Source: a virus. From it: a stretch of DNA of 35,690 nt. The notes beneath the pieces were generated by a model. It did not search any database, was not told the origin of the DNA, and saw only the letters and a program-made list of their open reading frames with translations. Position 1 is the first letter of the stretch; every line of letters begins with the position of its first letter. The DNA lies in IMG/VR virus record IMGVR_UViG_3300025889_000046, positions 1 through 35,690 of that record; one strand, written 5' to 3'. Positions 14,778-23,211 of the stretch are shown in pieces. The position numbers were made by a program, and so were the translations under genes.

Positions 14778-16990
14778 TCGACCCCGAAACACGACAGTAC
14801 CTCGCTGCAGCGTTCGACCCGTCGCAGTCCGCGGAGTCTCGCATCGCACGCTTGCGCGAGATGTCCGCCATGCCAGCGACCGCGCCGGACATGGCTGCGC
14901 CGCCTGGGCTGACTGACCCGAGCCGGGGGGCGGTGGCTGGTCTGATAGCGCACGGGTATGAGCCCCCGATGGCCGAGCAAGTAGCGCCGGCAATGGCCGC
15001 GGTTAAGAGTCAGCAACCGGACGCGGTCGCTCAGCGGCAAATGGACGCCGATGTCATGACGGGTCAAGCGTCGGGCCTTCCGCAGCGCGACCCCGCACCC
15101 ACCGACGCGGATATCTCGCAGGCTATTGCGGATGCGCCGGAGCCGGGGACTGACCCATACGGGGATGCTTTCGTCAACGGCGAGCCGATCGAAAACATCA
15201 TTGATAAGACCGATCTGGAGCTAGTTGGCTTAGCAGCCACGCCACGGCAAGGCCCCGCAGGCCCGCCACAAGAGGTCATCGGTGTAAACGCCAGGCTGTC
15301 TCCGGTCGACCCTGGGTTGACGCAGCAGTACAGAGCCGCGGAAGAAAAAGCAGCGCACGCCGAACGGAACCGGCTAAAACTGAAAGAAACAGCCGACGTC
15401 GAGGTTGCTAACAAAGAGCGCGAGCTGATGGCGAAGGCCCAACAGTTCGATCAGGACCAGATTGACAGGCGTAATGCCATGCACGCTGAGGTCCAGCGCT
15501 TGCAAGCTGGAGCACAAAAGGTCGAAGACGACCTAGCTGCTATGCCGCCGATTGGCCGCGATAAGGCATACGCCAAAGGCGGGGGCGGGGGCGGGGGTTT
15601 CTTTGCGATGCTTGGTCGCGCGATTGTTGGCGCTTCGGTTGGCCCTGAGGGAGTGGCGAAGCTGCGTGAGCAAGCCATGCGCAAGGCCGAGCATGAAGTC
15701 GCGCTGCAGAAGGCCGAGATCGCGAACCGCCGCGTTCAAGCCGACCGCGCGGGCAATATGATTCAGCGCATCATGGCGACCGGCGCAAGCATGGACGCCG
15801 CTGCCGAGAAGGCGCGCGCGATCATCTTGGCGCAAGCGGCGCGAGATTTGGAGGAGTACGCCAGTGTCGTCCGCGCGCCTGAGAGGCGCGCCGAGGTTGA
15901 CGAGCAGCGCGCGAAGATTCTCGCGGATAGCACAGCCGCCGCCGCCAACTTTGAAGCGAAGACCGGCGACGAGATCGGCCTATCGTTCGCGCAAGCAGGC
16001 CGACCCGGAACGGCTAGCGCGATGCTCGACGAGCGCGAAGCAGCGCGGCGGCCGGCACCGGAGCCGGTGATCGAAGACGACCTGGGCGACCTGCCGGGAC
16101 CTGATGAGGGCGGGGATATCGAGAAGATCCGCAAGCTCGCAGGCATGTCGGATCTGGACGACAAGGTTATGAGCGCGATCGGGACTCCGACCGGCGGCGA
16201 ATCCGTCACGGATGACGACATCATGCGCGCCATTGCCGAAGCGCCCGAGCCCGGCGCAAGGCAAGCGGTTAGCGCAGGCGTAGCGCGTCGGCGGGAATCG
16301 CCGGTAACGCAGGCGCCTACGTTCGTTTCCGACACGCCAGACACGCAGGAGGAGCAGCCGCGGGAACGCGCGCCGAATGACATCCGCGGACGTGCCTACG
16401 ACCTGGTTCAAAACACCTTCGGCGGCGACGTCCAAAAGTACGTCAAGACCCGCGACAAGGTTCAAAAGGACTACGGGTTGCAACGCGGCGGCGAAGCGCT
16501 CGCCCTTATGCTTGGCGATTTTCGCTACGTCTCGCAGGAGCAACGCAAGCAACTAGTCACGATGCCGAACGGGCGGCGAGCGTTCGTAGCGAACCCGAAC
16601 GAGCGCGAGAAGATCCAAGGCGGGCTGTCTGCCGGCGCGGAGCTGATCGCGAATTACCAACGTCTTTTGAAGATCGGCGAGACTCCCGGGCATTCGCTCG
16701 ACCCGAAGATGGCAGCGGAAATCGACCTGCGCGCGTCTGAAAACGTCTTGATCCTAAAGGAGCTGAAGGGGCTCGGCGTGCTGACAGAATCGGACATCAA
16801 GCTAATCGAGTCGATGACCGGCGGGCGTCTTGCCAAGACGCTCAGCCTGGACGCCGGCGCGCTTAACAACTTGCGGCTATCGATCCAAAAGCTACACAAG
16901 CTTAACAACGCGGCAGGCATGGGCTTGCGCCGTGACCCGCTCGGGCGCGTGCCGTGGAACACCGCGCCGAAGTCACTAAAAAAGGACTGA
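14774..16990 (+). CDS. Ejection-type internal virion protein B, 738 aa
   Basis: A long, Ala/Glu/Arg-rich protein. Coiled coil spans about residues 185-250, then a Gly tract (266-275) leads into a hydrophobic helix (FFAMLGRAIVGASVG), a possible membrane-inserting segment. Further helices follow, and a C-terminal folded region begins near 540 (DIRGRAYDLVQNTFGGDVQK). The motif D-x-D-I-x-x-AIA-x-APEPG occurs twice (residues 111-125 and 480-494). The order hub, A, B, C resembles the internal proteins of T7- and P22-like phages. No lytic transglycosylase motif is seen in this protein. Confidence 0.65.
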   Translation: MIDPETRQYLAAAFDPSQSAESRIARLREMSAMPATAPDMAAPPGLTDPSRGAVAGLIAHGYEPPMAEQVAPAMAAVKSQQPDAVAQRQMDADVMTGQASGLPQRDPAPTDADISQAIADAPEPGTDPYGDAFVNGEPIENIIDKTDLELVGLAATPRQGPAGPPQEVIGVNARLSPVDPGLTQQYRAAEEKAAHAERNRLKLKETADVEVANKERELMAKAQQFDQDQIDRRNAMHAEVQRLQAGAQKVEDDLAAMPPIGRDKAYAKGGGGGGGFFAMLGRAIVGASVGPEGVAKLREQAMRKAEHEVALQKAEIANRRVQADRAGNMIQRIMATGASMDAAAEKARAIILAQAARDLEEYASVVRAPERRAEVDEQRAKILADSTAAAANFEAKTGDEIGLSFAQAGRPGTASAMLDEREAARRPAPEPVIEDDLGDLPGPDEGGDIEKIRKLAGMSDLDDKVMSAIGTPTGGESVTDDDIMRAIAEAPEPGARQAVSAGVARRRESPVTQAPTFVSDTPDTQEEQPRERAPNDIRGRAYDLVQNTFGGDVQKYVKTRDKVQKDYGLQRGGEALALMLGDFRYVSQEQRKQLVTMPNGRRAFVANPNEREKIQGGLSAGAELIANYQRLLKIGETPGHSLDPKMAAEIDLRASENVLILKELKGLGVLTESDIKLIESMTGGRLAKTLSLDAGALNNLRLSIQKLHKLNNAAGMGLRRDPLGRVPWNTAPKSLKKD

Positions 16991-19395
16991 TGGCCCAAGC
17001 GCGTAAACGTATCGCGATCGTCGACTCGTCAACTGGCGAGACGGCGACGATTGAAGCCGGCGAGTTCCAGCGCATGGCCGCCGAAGCGCAGGCGTCCGGA
17101 AGTGAACTGCCGTGGGAGCTCGACACACCCGACAAGAAAAAGCTACGCGAGTATCAGGCGCAAGCTGGGTATGGGGATGTTGTAAAGGCCGGAGTGGAGG
17201 GCGCGCTTAGCGGCGCGACTATCGGCGGATACGACCTACTAGCCGGCAAGCTAGGCGGCGACGAGTACCGCGAGAATCGCAAGCTGCAACAAGAGACGTT
17301 CGGCGGGATCGAAACGGGCACCGGCATTGTAGGCGCGGGCTTACCGCTCCTGTTCACCGGAGGCGCGTCAGCCGCAGCAACCGGCGCCAGGGCCGCCGCA
17401 ACCGGCGCACGCGGCCTGCTAGGCGGCGCGGCCCGTGCGGTCGCTGCGCCCACGGTAGGCGCTGCGCGGGTCGCTGAGGCGCTTGGCGGGGCTGCCGCAA
17501 AGGGGCCCGGCCGGCTTGGCGTGACGGGTGAAAGCGTCGGCGGCCGCGCGCTGCTTGGCGCCGCAAAGCTTGGCGTGGAGGGCGCCGCTGAGGGCGCGCT
17601 CCAGTCGGTCGGGCACGAGATGGGCAACGCTGCGCTTGAGGGGCGCGACGTGCTTGCGGCCGAGCGTATCTGGGGAGCGGCGAAGCAGGGCGCGATCTTC
17701 GGCGGTGCCGGCGGTGCCGCGCTTGGCGGTGTCGGCGGCGCGGTGTCCGGAGTCGCGAGGAAAGCGGGCGGGTTGCTCGCGAAGAAAACGGGTGTCAGTT
17801 CGCTTGACGACCTGCGCGCGAAGTTGCCGGAGGAGGCCCGATACAACGCGGTCGAATCGCTGCACCCGGGCAAGCGTGCGGCACGCGAGATTGCGCGCGA
17901 TGCGGACGACATCGGGCAAGAGCTGATCGATAACGGTCTCTACATCAAGCAGGGCCGCGACGAAGTGGCGGTGATGGAACGCGCGCGGCAGGTCGCGGAC
18001 GAGGGCACAGCAAAGCTCAACGCGGCGATCGCGAAGGCCGACGAGATCGCGCCGCGTGTCGACACCGCCGCGCTAGCCAAGCGGCTCGACGATGAGGTCT
18101 TTGGCGAGATTGCAGCGCGCGGCGTGGCAGGCCCGAAGAAAGCCGCGCTCAAGAGGGTCAAGGGCGCGCTACGCGACCTGTACGACGGCGAGCCGTTGAC
18201 GCACGCGCAGCTCCGCGGGTTGCGCAAAAGCCTGGACGAATCGGTTGTGAATTGGGGCACGGCAAACGACACGATTTCAAACGCGGCGGGCAAGAAGGCC
18301 CGCGCGCTGCTAGAGGACCATCTAGAGAAGTCAATCGCAGCGAACGCCGGAGACGCCATAGCGGCGGGATACAAGGCCGACAAGAAAGCCGTACGCGCGG
18401 CACTGTGGGCCGAAAAGCAGGCGAAGGAAGTCAGCACGTCAGGGCTAGCTAACCGCCAGCCATCGCTAACCGACTACATCAGCGGCAACGCAGGCGCGGT
18501 CGTCGGGCTCGCGTCCGGCAGCTTCGGGCTCGGCGCGCTCGGCGCGCTCGGCGTGGGCGCGGCAAACAATTATCTGCGCAAGTACGGTCGCGGCCATATG
18601 GTCGACATAATTGAGACGTACCGAAAGGGAGCGCTCGCGGAATCGAAAGCGATCCAACGCGCCGTTTCGGCGGGGTCCCGTGCCGCGTCGGCGGGCCGCG
18701 CTGCCATCGGTGCCACCGCTGCCGCAGTCGTCGAGCACGACTCGCGGAAGGTCCTGCGCGCGAAGAAAAACGAGAGTGTGGACGACGCATATCAGCGCAC
18801 GCTGGTCGACCTGAGCTCGGCCCGGATGTCGCGCGCCACGCCGGCTATCATGGAGTCTGCGCCCAAGGTCGCCGTGGCCATGGAAGAGACCCGGCGGCGT
18901 GCGGCAGAGTACCTGCTTGAGACCGCGCCCGGCCCGCCGCGGCAAAGCGAAAACCCGGTGCTGTCACGGATGCACCGCGATCGTCCCGTGGACGCCGGCG
19001 AGCTCCGGCGGTGGACGCGGCGCAAAGACGCGATCGAAAACCCTCAATCGGTGCTCGACTCAATTGCAAACGGGAGGCTTACGCGCGAGCAGGTCGAGGC
19101 GTGGGCGGCGGTGTATCCCGAACGGCTCGCCGCGCTCAGGGAAGCCACGATGGCCGAGGTGTCTGAGAAGCAACGCGACATCCCGTACGAGCGCCGCGTT
19201 CAGCTCGGGCTGCTGCTCGGTATCCCGCTCGACCCGTCGCTGCGCCCGGAGCAAATCCGCGCATCACAGGCCGCCTACGCCGCGCGGGCTAAGGAGCAGC
19301 CGCAGCTACCACGCCGAAGCGGCACGCCGAACACATCACAACACCACAGGACGCGCGCAGACGCGCTAGCAGCTGACGGATTGGAGACTATGTAA
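16990..19395 (+). CDS. Ejection-type internal virion protein C, 801 aa
   Basis: The ATG at 16990 overlaps the previous TGA; an in-frame upstream start at 16954 is less likely. After a soluble N terminus (about 1-70), residues 75-270 are an extended Gly/Ala-rich, weakly hydrophobic region (for example ATIGGYDLLAGKLGG, FGGAGGAALGGVGGAVSG), like channel-forming ejection proteins. Charged helices follow (about 290-470), then a second Gly/Ala hydrophobic patch near 510 (GNAGAVVGLASGSFGLGALG) and a polar, Pro-containing C terminus. It probably inserts in the cell envelope during DNA entry; this rests on composition and gene order. Confidence 0.65.
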   Translation: MAQARKRIAIVDSSTGETATIEAGEFQRMAAEAQASGSELPWELDTPDKKKLREYQAQAGYGDVVKAGVEGALSGATIGGYDLLAGKLGGDEYRENRKLQQETFGGIETGTGIVGAGLPLLFTGGASAAATGARAAATGARGLLGGAARAVAAPTVGAARVAEALGGAAAKGPGRLGVTGESVGGRALLGAAKLGVEGAAEGALQSVGHEMGNAALEGRDVLAAERIWGAAKQGAIFGGAGGAALGGVGGAVSGVARKAGGLLAKKTGVSSLDDLRAKLPEEARYNAVESLHPGKRAAREIARDADDIGQELIDNGLYIKQGRDEVAVMERARQVADEGTAKLNAAIAKADEIAPRVDTAALAKRLDDEVFGEIAARGVAGPKKAALKRVKGALRDLYDGEPLTHAQLRGLRKSLDESVVNWGTANDTISNAAGKKARALLEDHLEKSIAANAGDAIAAGYKADKKAVRAALWAEKQAKEVSTSGLANRQPSLTDYISGNAGAVVGLASGSFGLGALGALGVGAANNYLRKYGRGHMVDIIETYRKGALAESKAIQRAVSAGSRAASAGRAAIGATAAAVVEHDSRKVLRAKKNESVDDAYQRTLVDLSSARMSRATPAIMESAPKVAVAMEETRRRAAEYLLETAPGPPRQSENPVLSRMHRDRPVDAGELRRWTRRKDAIENPQSVLDSIANGRLTREQVEAWAAVYPERLAALREATMAEVSEKQRDIPYERRVQLGLLLGIPLDPSLRPEQIRASQAAYAARAKEQPQLPRRSGTPNTSQHHRTRADALAADGLETM

Positions 19396-19396
19396 C

Positions 19397-19708
19397 ATGG
19401 CAAACGGAGCATATACAGCAAGCAACCGGGGCGCGCGCGGAACCGCTGCGGGAACCGGGCCCGGGTCGAAAAAGGAGACCTACACGTCTTTCGCGAGCGC
19501 GATCGACCTGATCGCCGATTCGCCCACGGGCTCGGACTGCGCACGCGCGATCTGCGTCACGAGCGGCATCGGGGCCACACTCGAGTTCACAGATGGCTCG
19601 GGGCACACGTCGTCGAACACCGTCCCGTTCGACGGCTGGCAGATCGACTGCTCCGCGGCAACGATCACAACTACCACCGACGTGACCGAGCTTGTGGTAA
19701 TCTGGTGA
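19397..19708 (+). CDS. Putative small structural protein, 103 aa
   Basis: The ATG at 19397 lies 1 base after the previous stop; a GGAG is present in the end of that gene (TTGGAG, 19381-19386). The N terminus is Gly/Ala/Thr-rich and flexible, followed by a beta domain (ATLEFTDGSGHTSS, CSAATITTTTDVTELVVIW). Composition resembles the 127-aa protein after the capsid gene. It is probably a virion component of the tail or fibre region. No family recognised. Confidence 0.6.
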   Translation: MANGAYTASNRGARGTAAGTGPGSKKETYTSFASAIDLIADSPTGSDCARAICVTSGIGATLEFTDGSGHTSSNTVPFDGWQIDCSAATITTTTDVTELVVIW

Positions 19709-19712
19709 CGTC

Positions 19713-20441
19713 ATGCCGCGTCTAGGTCTCGGTTTAGGGTTGGGTCGGCGGCGGGCGGGCGCGTCGGTGTTCGACGCGACCGCTTACGGCACTGTCAAGC
19801 AGTGGACAGACCTCAGCGATGATGCCTACGTGACGAAAGTCTCTAGCGCGTTTTCTGCCGCCGTCTGCAAGGCGGGCACCGGCCGCGATTGGGTCCAAGG
19901 CACAGTCGCGGACCGCCCAACGGTGTCGACGATTGGAACGCGGCAGGCGTGCCTCGGGGATGGCGTGAACCATTGGCTGGCCTCTACCGGCTGGACGACG
20001 ATCGCGTCAGGGACTCAAACGATCATGATGGTGATCGATCCGCAGGTGTCGTCAGGGACGCTTGATTACCTGCTGCACACGAATAGCCCAGCATTTGTGC
20101 TCGCGATGAACACGGACACGGATGGGAAAGTCGGTTTCTATGATGGCGCGTGGTCGTCAATCGCGGATGGTGCGACCGGCGCGCAGGTGCTCACGTTCCA
20201 CGCGCCGAACACGTCAGGCGGAAACGCTACGATGTACCGCAATCTAACGTCGCTCGGCGCAGACGCCTACACACACGGCGCAAGCGGAACGACGATAGCC
20301 ATCTTGTCCAACACGGTGGGCGACCCGACCCGCTGCTGTAACACCAAATTCGGCGAGATGGTGTGGTGGGCCGATGCGCTCACCGACCAAGCGCGCATCG
20401 ACGCCACAACGGCGCTGATGACCAAGTGGGGGATCTCGTGA
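19713..20441 (+). CDS. Putative receptor-binding tail protein, LamG-like fold
   Basis: A 242-aa protein with a short Gly/Leu repeat at the N terminus (LGLGLGLGRRRAG), often seen at the virion-attachment end of phage structural proteins. The rest reads as a concanavalin-A/LamG-type jelly roll: strands with TIMMVIDPQVSSGTLDYLL, NTDTDGKVGFYDG, TIAILSNT and the closing FGEMVWWADALTDQAR...ALMTKWGI. That closing pattern is typical of LamG-like domains in tail proteins. It may bind a surface glycan of the host. It is followed by a GTGA-coupled small gene. Confidence 0.6.
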   Translation: MPRLGLGLGLGRRRAGASVFDATAYGTVKQWTDLSDDAYVTKVSSAFSAAVCKAGTGRDWVQGTVADRPTVSTIGTRQACLGDGVNHWLASTGWTTIASGTQTIMMVIDPQVSSGTLDYLLHTNSPAFVLAMNTDTDGKVGFYDGAWSSIADGATGAQVLTFHAPNTSGGNATMYRNLTSLGADAYTHGASGTTIAILSNTVGDPTRCCNTKFGEMVWWADALTDQARIDATTALMTKWGIS

Positions 20442-20731
20442 ACCGGTACATTCCAGGACTGACCGAGACGCAAGCTGACGCCATCCTGGCGCGTGCAATG
20501 CGCGCCTACCCACCGCCCGAGCCGCGCGGCGTCGGCCTGCCCCCGCCGGGCTGGTACACTGCGGTAGGCAGGAAGCACAAGCAACGGGACGGGCTTTTCA
20601 TGGTGTCGCTTGCGGACCATTCGGTAACGACGATCGACACCCGAATCGTAACCGGCGAGCGCACCGCGTGGGAAGCCGAGAAGACCGCCATCGTGGCGCG
20701 CCCGCCAGCGTTGGAAGATACGGACACCTGA
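20438..20731 (+). CDS. Hypothetical protein, 97 aa
   Basis: GTG at 20438 overlaps the previous stop (GTGA). An N-terminal helix (ETQADAILARAMRAY) is followed by a Pro/Gly-rich linker and a beta part (GLFMVSLADHSVTTIDTRIV). No known domain. Located between the putative receptor-binding protein and the lysis genes; it could be a fibre chaperone or tail accessory. Its TGA overlaps the next ATG at 20731. Confidence 0.6.
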   Translation: MNRYIPGLTETQADAILARAMRAYPPPEPRGVGLPPPGWYTAVGRKHKQRDGLFMVSLADHSVTTIDTRIVTGERTAWEAEKTAIVARPPALEDTDT

Positions 20732-20820
20732 TGATTCTCGCACTCGTTCTCATGTGGGCCGCGCTGGTCGAAGTACTCGCCGCGCTTGAGCGGTTAGTGG
20801 GGGGCTTCGTTCCGCTATGA
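20731..20820 (+). CDS. Single-TM peptide, 29 aa, possible holin-like
   Basis: A 29-codon frame starts at the TGATG overlap (20731) and ends at an ATGA overlap (20817-20820). It has one hydrophobic helix (MILALVLMWAALVEVLAALE) and a short C terminus. Its position two genes before an amidase suggests a lysis function, but it is shorter than known holins and may instead be a regulatory membrane peptide. Perfect stop-start overlaps on both sides support it as a real gene. Confidence 0.5.
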   Translation: MILALVLMWAALVEVLAALERLVGGFVPL

Positions 20821-21227
20821 GGACGATTCACTACAGCAAGCTCCCGGCGCGGGCATGGCAGCGGCGCAAGGGCTACAAATACCAGCTTACCAAGCGCCAC
20901 GTTGCCGCGGTCAACATCGTCCCGCCGAACGGTGCTGCCGTAGTCGACGGTTATGTCATCTTGACCGGCTCCGGAATGCTCGCGATTACCGAGGGCTATT
21001 GCTGGGATGGCCCGAGCGGGCCGACGTTCGACACGCGGAATTTCATGCGCGGCTCGCTCTATCACGACGCGCTCTATCAGCTGATTCGGGACGGACACCT
21101 GCCCAAGTCTGCACGCCGTGAAGCAGACCTCGAGCTTATGCGCGTCTGCCGCGAAGACGGCATGTCGTGGCTTCGCTCGCGGTGGGTTTACCTCGGCGTC
21201 CGTGCCGGGGGTTGGGCGGTGGTCTGA
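20817..21227 (+). CDS. DUF1353-like protein, 136 aa
   Basis: The centre carries the pattern GYCWDGPSGP followed by GSLYHDALYQL, matching the conserved W-D-G-x-S and HDxLY features of the phage DUF1353 family, whose biochemical role is unknown. A basic N terminus and a C-terminal hydrophobic stretch (WVYLGVRAGGWAVV) flank it; the latter might contact the membrane. It lies between a one-TM peptide and the amidase, so a lysis-associated role is possible, though the family also occurs with tail genes. Confidence 0.7.
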   Translation: MRTIHYSKLPARAWQRRKGYKYQLTKRHVAAVNIVPPNGAAVVDGYVILTGSGMLAITEGYCWDGPSGPTFDTRNFMRGSLYHDALYQLIRDGHLPKSARREADLELMRVCREDGMSWLRSRWVYLGVRAGGWAVV

Positions 21228-22036
21228 TGGCGCGTAGTCTTTTGATCAGGCCGGACCCGTCAGAGTGGCGGACGTTGCGCCGCGGGGACGATGGCGACGA
21301 CGTTGCGGCATGGCAGCGAGTCCTGCAACGCTCTGGATACTCGCTCGCGCCATGGGGCGACGATGGCGCTTTCGGAGCGCTCACCGAGAAGCAAACCCTG
21401 CGCTTTCAACTCGACCGCGGGCTGGAAGCGGATGGCATCGTCGGTGCGCAAACCAGAGCGAACCTTACCAGCATACCGATAGAGCAGCCCGATGGTGCGT
21501 CAGAGTGGCCGTTTCTCCAAGCCTCGGGCTGGACGTGGGCGCACCGCCAAAGCGTGAGGCTAATCGTCATGCACACGATGGAAACCGGCGAAGGCCCGAA
21601 GACAGCCGAGGCCGTGGCCGCATGGTTCGCCGGCAAAAGCGGGCCTCCGCCGAAAGCGAGCGCGCACCTGTGCGCTGACCAGGATTCGGCGGTGAGGTGC
21701 GTCCGGCCCGAGCATGTTGCCTGGGGCGCCAAGGGTGCCAACGCGGACGGGTATCACATCGAGCTCGCAGGGCGCGCGGGACAAACCGCGGAACAATGGG
21801 CCGATGATGCGTCTCAGCGGACGCTTGTGATCGCGGCCAAAGACGCCGCTGCAATCGCGAAGCGCTACGGGATACCGGTCCGCCGGCTTACCGTGGACGA
21901 GGTCAGGGACACGACGACCAAGGGCTTCTGCGGACACACCGAGGTATCCAGGGCGTTCGGACTGACGGACCACACCGACCCCGGGCCAAACTTCCCTTGG
22001 GATCACTTCCTTGCGCTCGTGAGGAAAGGTGCATGA
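21227..22036 (+). CDS. N-acetylmuramoyl-L-alanine amidase (endolysin)
   Basis: A 269-aa endolysin. Residues about 17-80 are a PG_binding_1 peptidoglycan-binding domain (LRRGDDGDDVAAWQRVLQ, GAFGALTEKQTLRFQ, DGIVGAQT). Residues about 108-265 are an Amidase_2 domain with likely zinc ligands H116 (VMHTME), H237 (CGHTEV) and D251 (DHTDPGPNFPW). It would cleave the amide bond between MurNAc and L-Ala. No signal peptide, so export would need a holin. The ATG at 21227 overlaps the previous TGA; upstream in-frame starts lie inside the DUF1353 gene. A coiled-coil membrane protein follows. Confidence 0.9.
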   Translation: MARSLLIRPDPSEWRTLRRGDDGDDVAAWQRVLQRSGYSLAPWGDDGAFGALTEKQTLRFQLDRGLEADGIVGAQTRANLTSIPIEQPDGASEWPFLQASGWTWAHRQSVRLIVMHTMETGEGPKTAEAVAAWFAGKSGPPPKASAHLCADQDSAVRCVRPEHVAWGAKGANADGYHIELAGRAGQTAEQWADDASQRTLVIAAKDAAAIAKRYGIPVRRLTVDEVRDTTTKGFCGHTEVSRAFGLTDHTDPGPNFPWDHFLALVRKGA

Positions 22037-22037
22037 A

Positions 22038-22373
22038 ATGGAGCTGGACGCTATGACAGTCGGATCAATAATCGGCGCGGCAGTCGCAGCGCTTGGCGGG
22101 CGCGAGGCGTGGACGCGAACGAAGCCAGCGACACGGCCGCCGCCAGGGCCGTCGCTTGCGGCGTTGGCGGAGCAGGTAAACGACATGCACACGTTGGCTT
22201 ACACGCCAGACCACGAAGGCGTTCCGCTTTACGCGCGACTGACGACTGCAATCAGCGCAACGGCGCGCGGAACGAAAAGCATGGCAGCGGATTCGGAGCG
22301 TCAGACGCAACTGCTAGAGCAAATCGCGTCGTCCCTTAAGCGCGAGCGGTTGCCTACTTTGCCGGGGGACTGA
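22038..22373 (+). CDS. Membrane-anchored coiled-coil protein, 111 aa
   Basis: ATG at 22038 is chosen because GAGGAAAGG at 22021-22029 lies 8 bases upstream; a GTG at 22029 and an ATG at 22053 are alternatives. A short hydrophobic N-terminal segment (TVGSIIGAAVAALGGREAW) is followed by a Pro-rich linker and a helical C-terminal half. Directly after the amidase, this looks like a spanin- or holin-accessory-type membrane protein, but no lipobox or second TM is seen. Its last 20 bases overlap, tail to tail, the minus-strand gene ending at 22354. Confidence 0.6.
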   Translation: MELDAMTVGSIIGAAVAALGGREAWTRTKPATRPPPGPSLAALAEQVNDMHTLAYTPDHEGVPLYARLTTAISATARGTKSMAADSERQTQLLEQIASSLKRERLPTLPGD

Positions 22374-22959
22374 CAGAGCGCGCGATGTCGAGCAGCATGT
22401 CGCGGAAGCTCTCGGGCGTTCGTGCCGCTGCTGCTTTGCCGACGCGGGGGCGGGTCTCCCCGCTTGCGACGCGGTTCCCACACCACGACACGGGAGCTGA
22501 GCTCGCACCGTCCGGCGTTACCGACCAATCCAGAGACGGAAGCGACGAAACCCCGAAGGCGTAAAGCCAAGTAGCCTTCTTCGCGACGTGGCCATAATGG
22601 CCTTGCTCGACGTGGCACGCCCACCCGCCGCAAATGCCTCGTTGCCATCCACCGCCACGCACCGGGCGCGGCAGGTCGAACGCGGGCCACGCATCGGAGT
22701 ACGCTGGATGTTCGAGCACGCCGCCCCACCGACGCACAGAGTCCAGCGCGGAGGCAAAACATCCGTCATCTTCGCCGCGCTTGTGGCCCCATCGCGCTTC
22801 GACCAGCCCGGCCAAGCGGCACCAGCGCGAGCACGGCGGGTGCGCTACGACGGGATACGGGCCCGGGTATCGGCGCGCGTCCCGCGCGGAGTCCCACGGG
22901 TCAACATCTGGCAGGCCGAAATAGTGGCCGTTGGTTTCGACGAATAGAGCAGCGATCAT
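22354..22959 (-). CDS. C5-methyltransferase-like phage protein, 201 aa
   Basis: Last gene of the leftward operon. It shows HPPCSRW (residues 40-46), GGVLEHPAYSDAW (79-91) and EQGHYGHVAKKATWLYA (118-134). The order PPC, then E(N/H)P, then GH...KAT is that of phage proteins resembling cytosine C5 methyltransferases, with the Cys as possible nucleophile (motif IV) and EHP in the place of ENV. It is much smaller than typical C5 enzymes and lacks a clear N-terminal FxGxG motif, so activity is uncertain. ATG 22959 follows GGGGG by 6 bases; a GTG at 22989 would add 10 residues through a hairpin. It may modify phage DNA. Confidence 0.55.
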   Translation of the reverse strand: MIAALFVETNGHYFGLPDVDPWDSARDARRYPGPYPVVAHPPCSRWCRLAGLVEARWGHKRGEDDGCFASALDSVRRWGGVLEHPAYSDAWPAFDLPRPVRGGGWQRGICGGWACHVEQGHYGHVAKKATWLYAFGVSSLPSLDWSVTPDGASSAPVSWCGNRVASGETRPRVGKAAAARTPESFRDMLLDIARSVSPPAK

Positions 22960-23040
22960 TTTATGCCCCCGAAGGGGCCCGGTGCGCACACCCAGCCGGG
23001 CGCTGGGTCATCGGAGATCCCCGGTGCACTCGGGGGGGAG
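22960..23040. promoter_or_regulatory. Intergenic region with three GC hairpins
   Basis: Three hairpins lie in 81 bp. GCCCC/GGGGC (22965-22978) has loop CGAA, which reads as a UUCG tetraloop in the leftward RNA and includes the Gs that would be the binding site of the 201-aa gene. ACCCAGC/GCTGGGT (22990-23008) has a 5-base loop. CCCCG/CGGGG (23019-23035) has a 7-base loop. None is followed by a T run in the leftward direction. They may attenuate or terminate leftward transcription or fold over the start of the methyltransferase-like gene. An 8-bp palindrome GTGCGCAC lies at 22982-22989. Confidence 0.55.
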
Positions 23041-23211
23041 TTAGTCGGGGTCCGAGAGCAAGCGCTCCACTAGTACGCGCTGCTCCTCTAGCGCGTCAAG
23101 GTCGGCGTCAAGATCGCCGCTTGCGCGCGACGCCTGACACCACACCACGCGATCGCAGAGCCGAAGGACCTCAGCGACGACACGCGGTGACGCCACCGGC
23201 TTGCGCGTCAC
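23041..23211 (-). CDS. Small helical protein, 56 aa
   Basis: Starts at a GTG that overlaps the upstream stop (GTGA, 23211-23208). The first codons read TRKPVA after the start, identical at DNA level to the start of the gene upstream of it (20-bp direct repeat). The rest is helical and acidic (VVAEVLRLCDRV, ALEEQRVLVERLL). No known family. It lies after SSB in the recombination operon and ends before the triple-hairpin region. Confidence 0.6.
   Translation of the reverse strand: MTRKPVASPRVVAEVLRLCDRVVWCQASRASGDLDADLDALEEQRVLVERLLSDPD
23191..23210 (-). repeat. 20-bp direct repeat, copy at start of 56-aa gene
   Basis: On the minus strand the repeat begins TGACGCGCAAG and covers the upstream stop plus the first codons of the 56-aa gene. 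It is identical to 23340-23359. Flanking bases differ on both sides. Confidence 0.9.
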
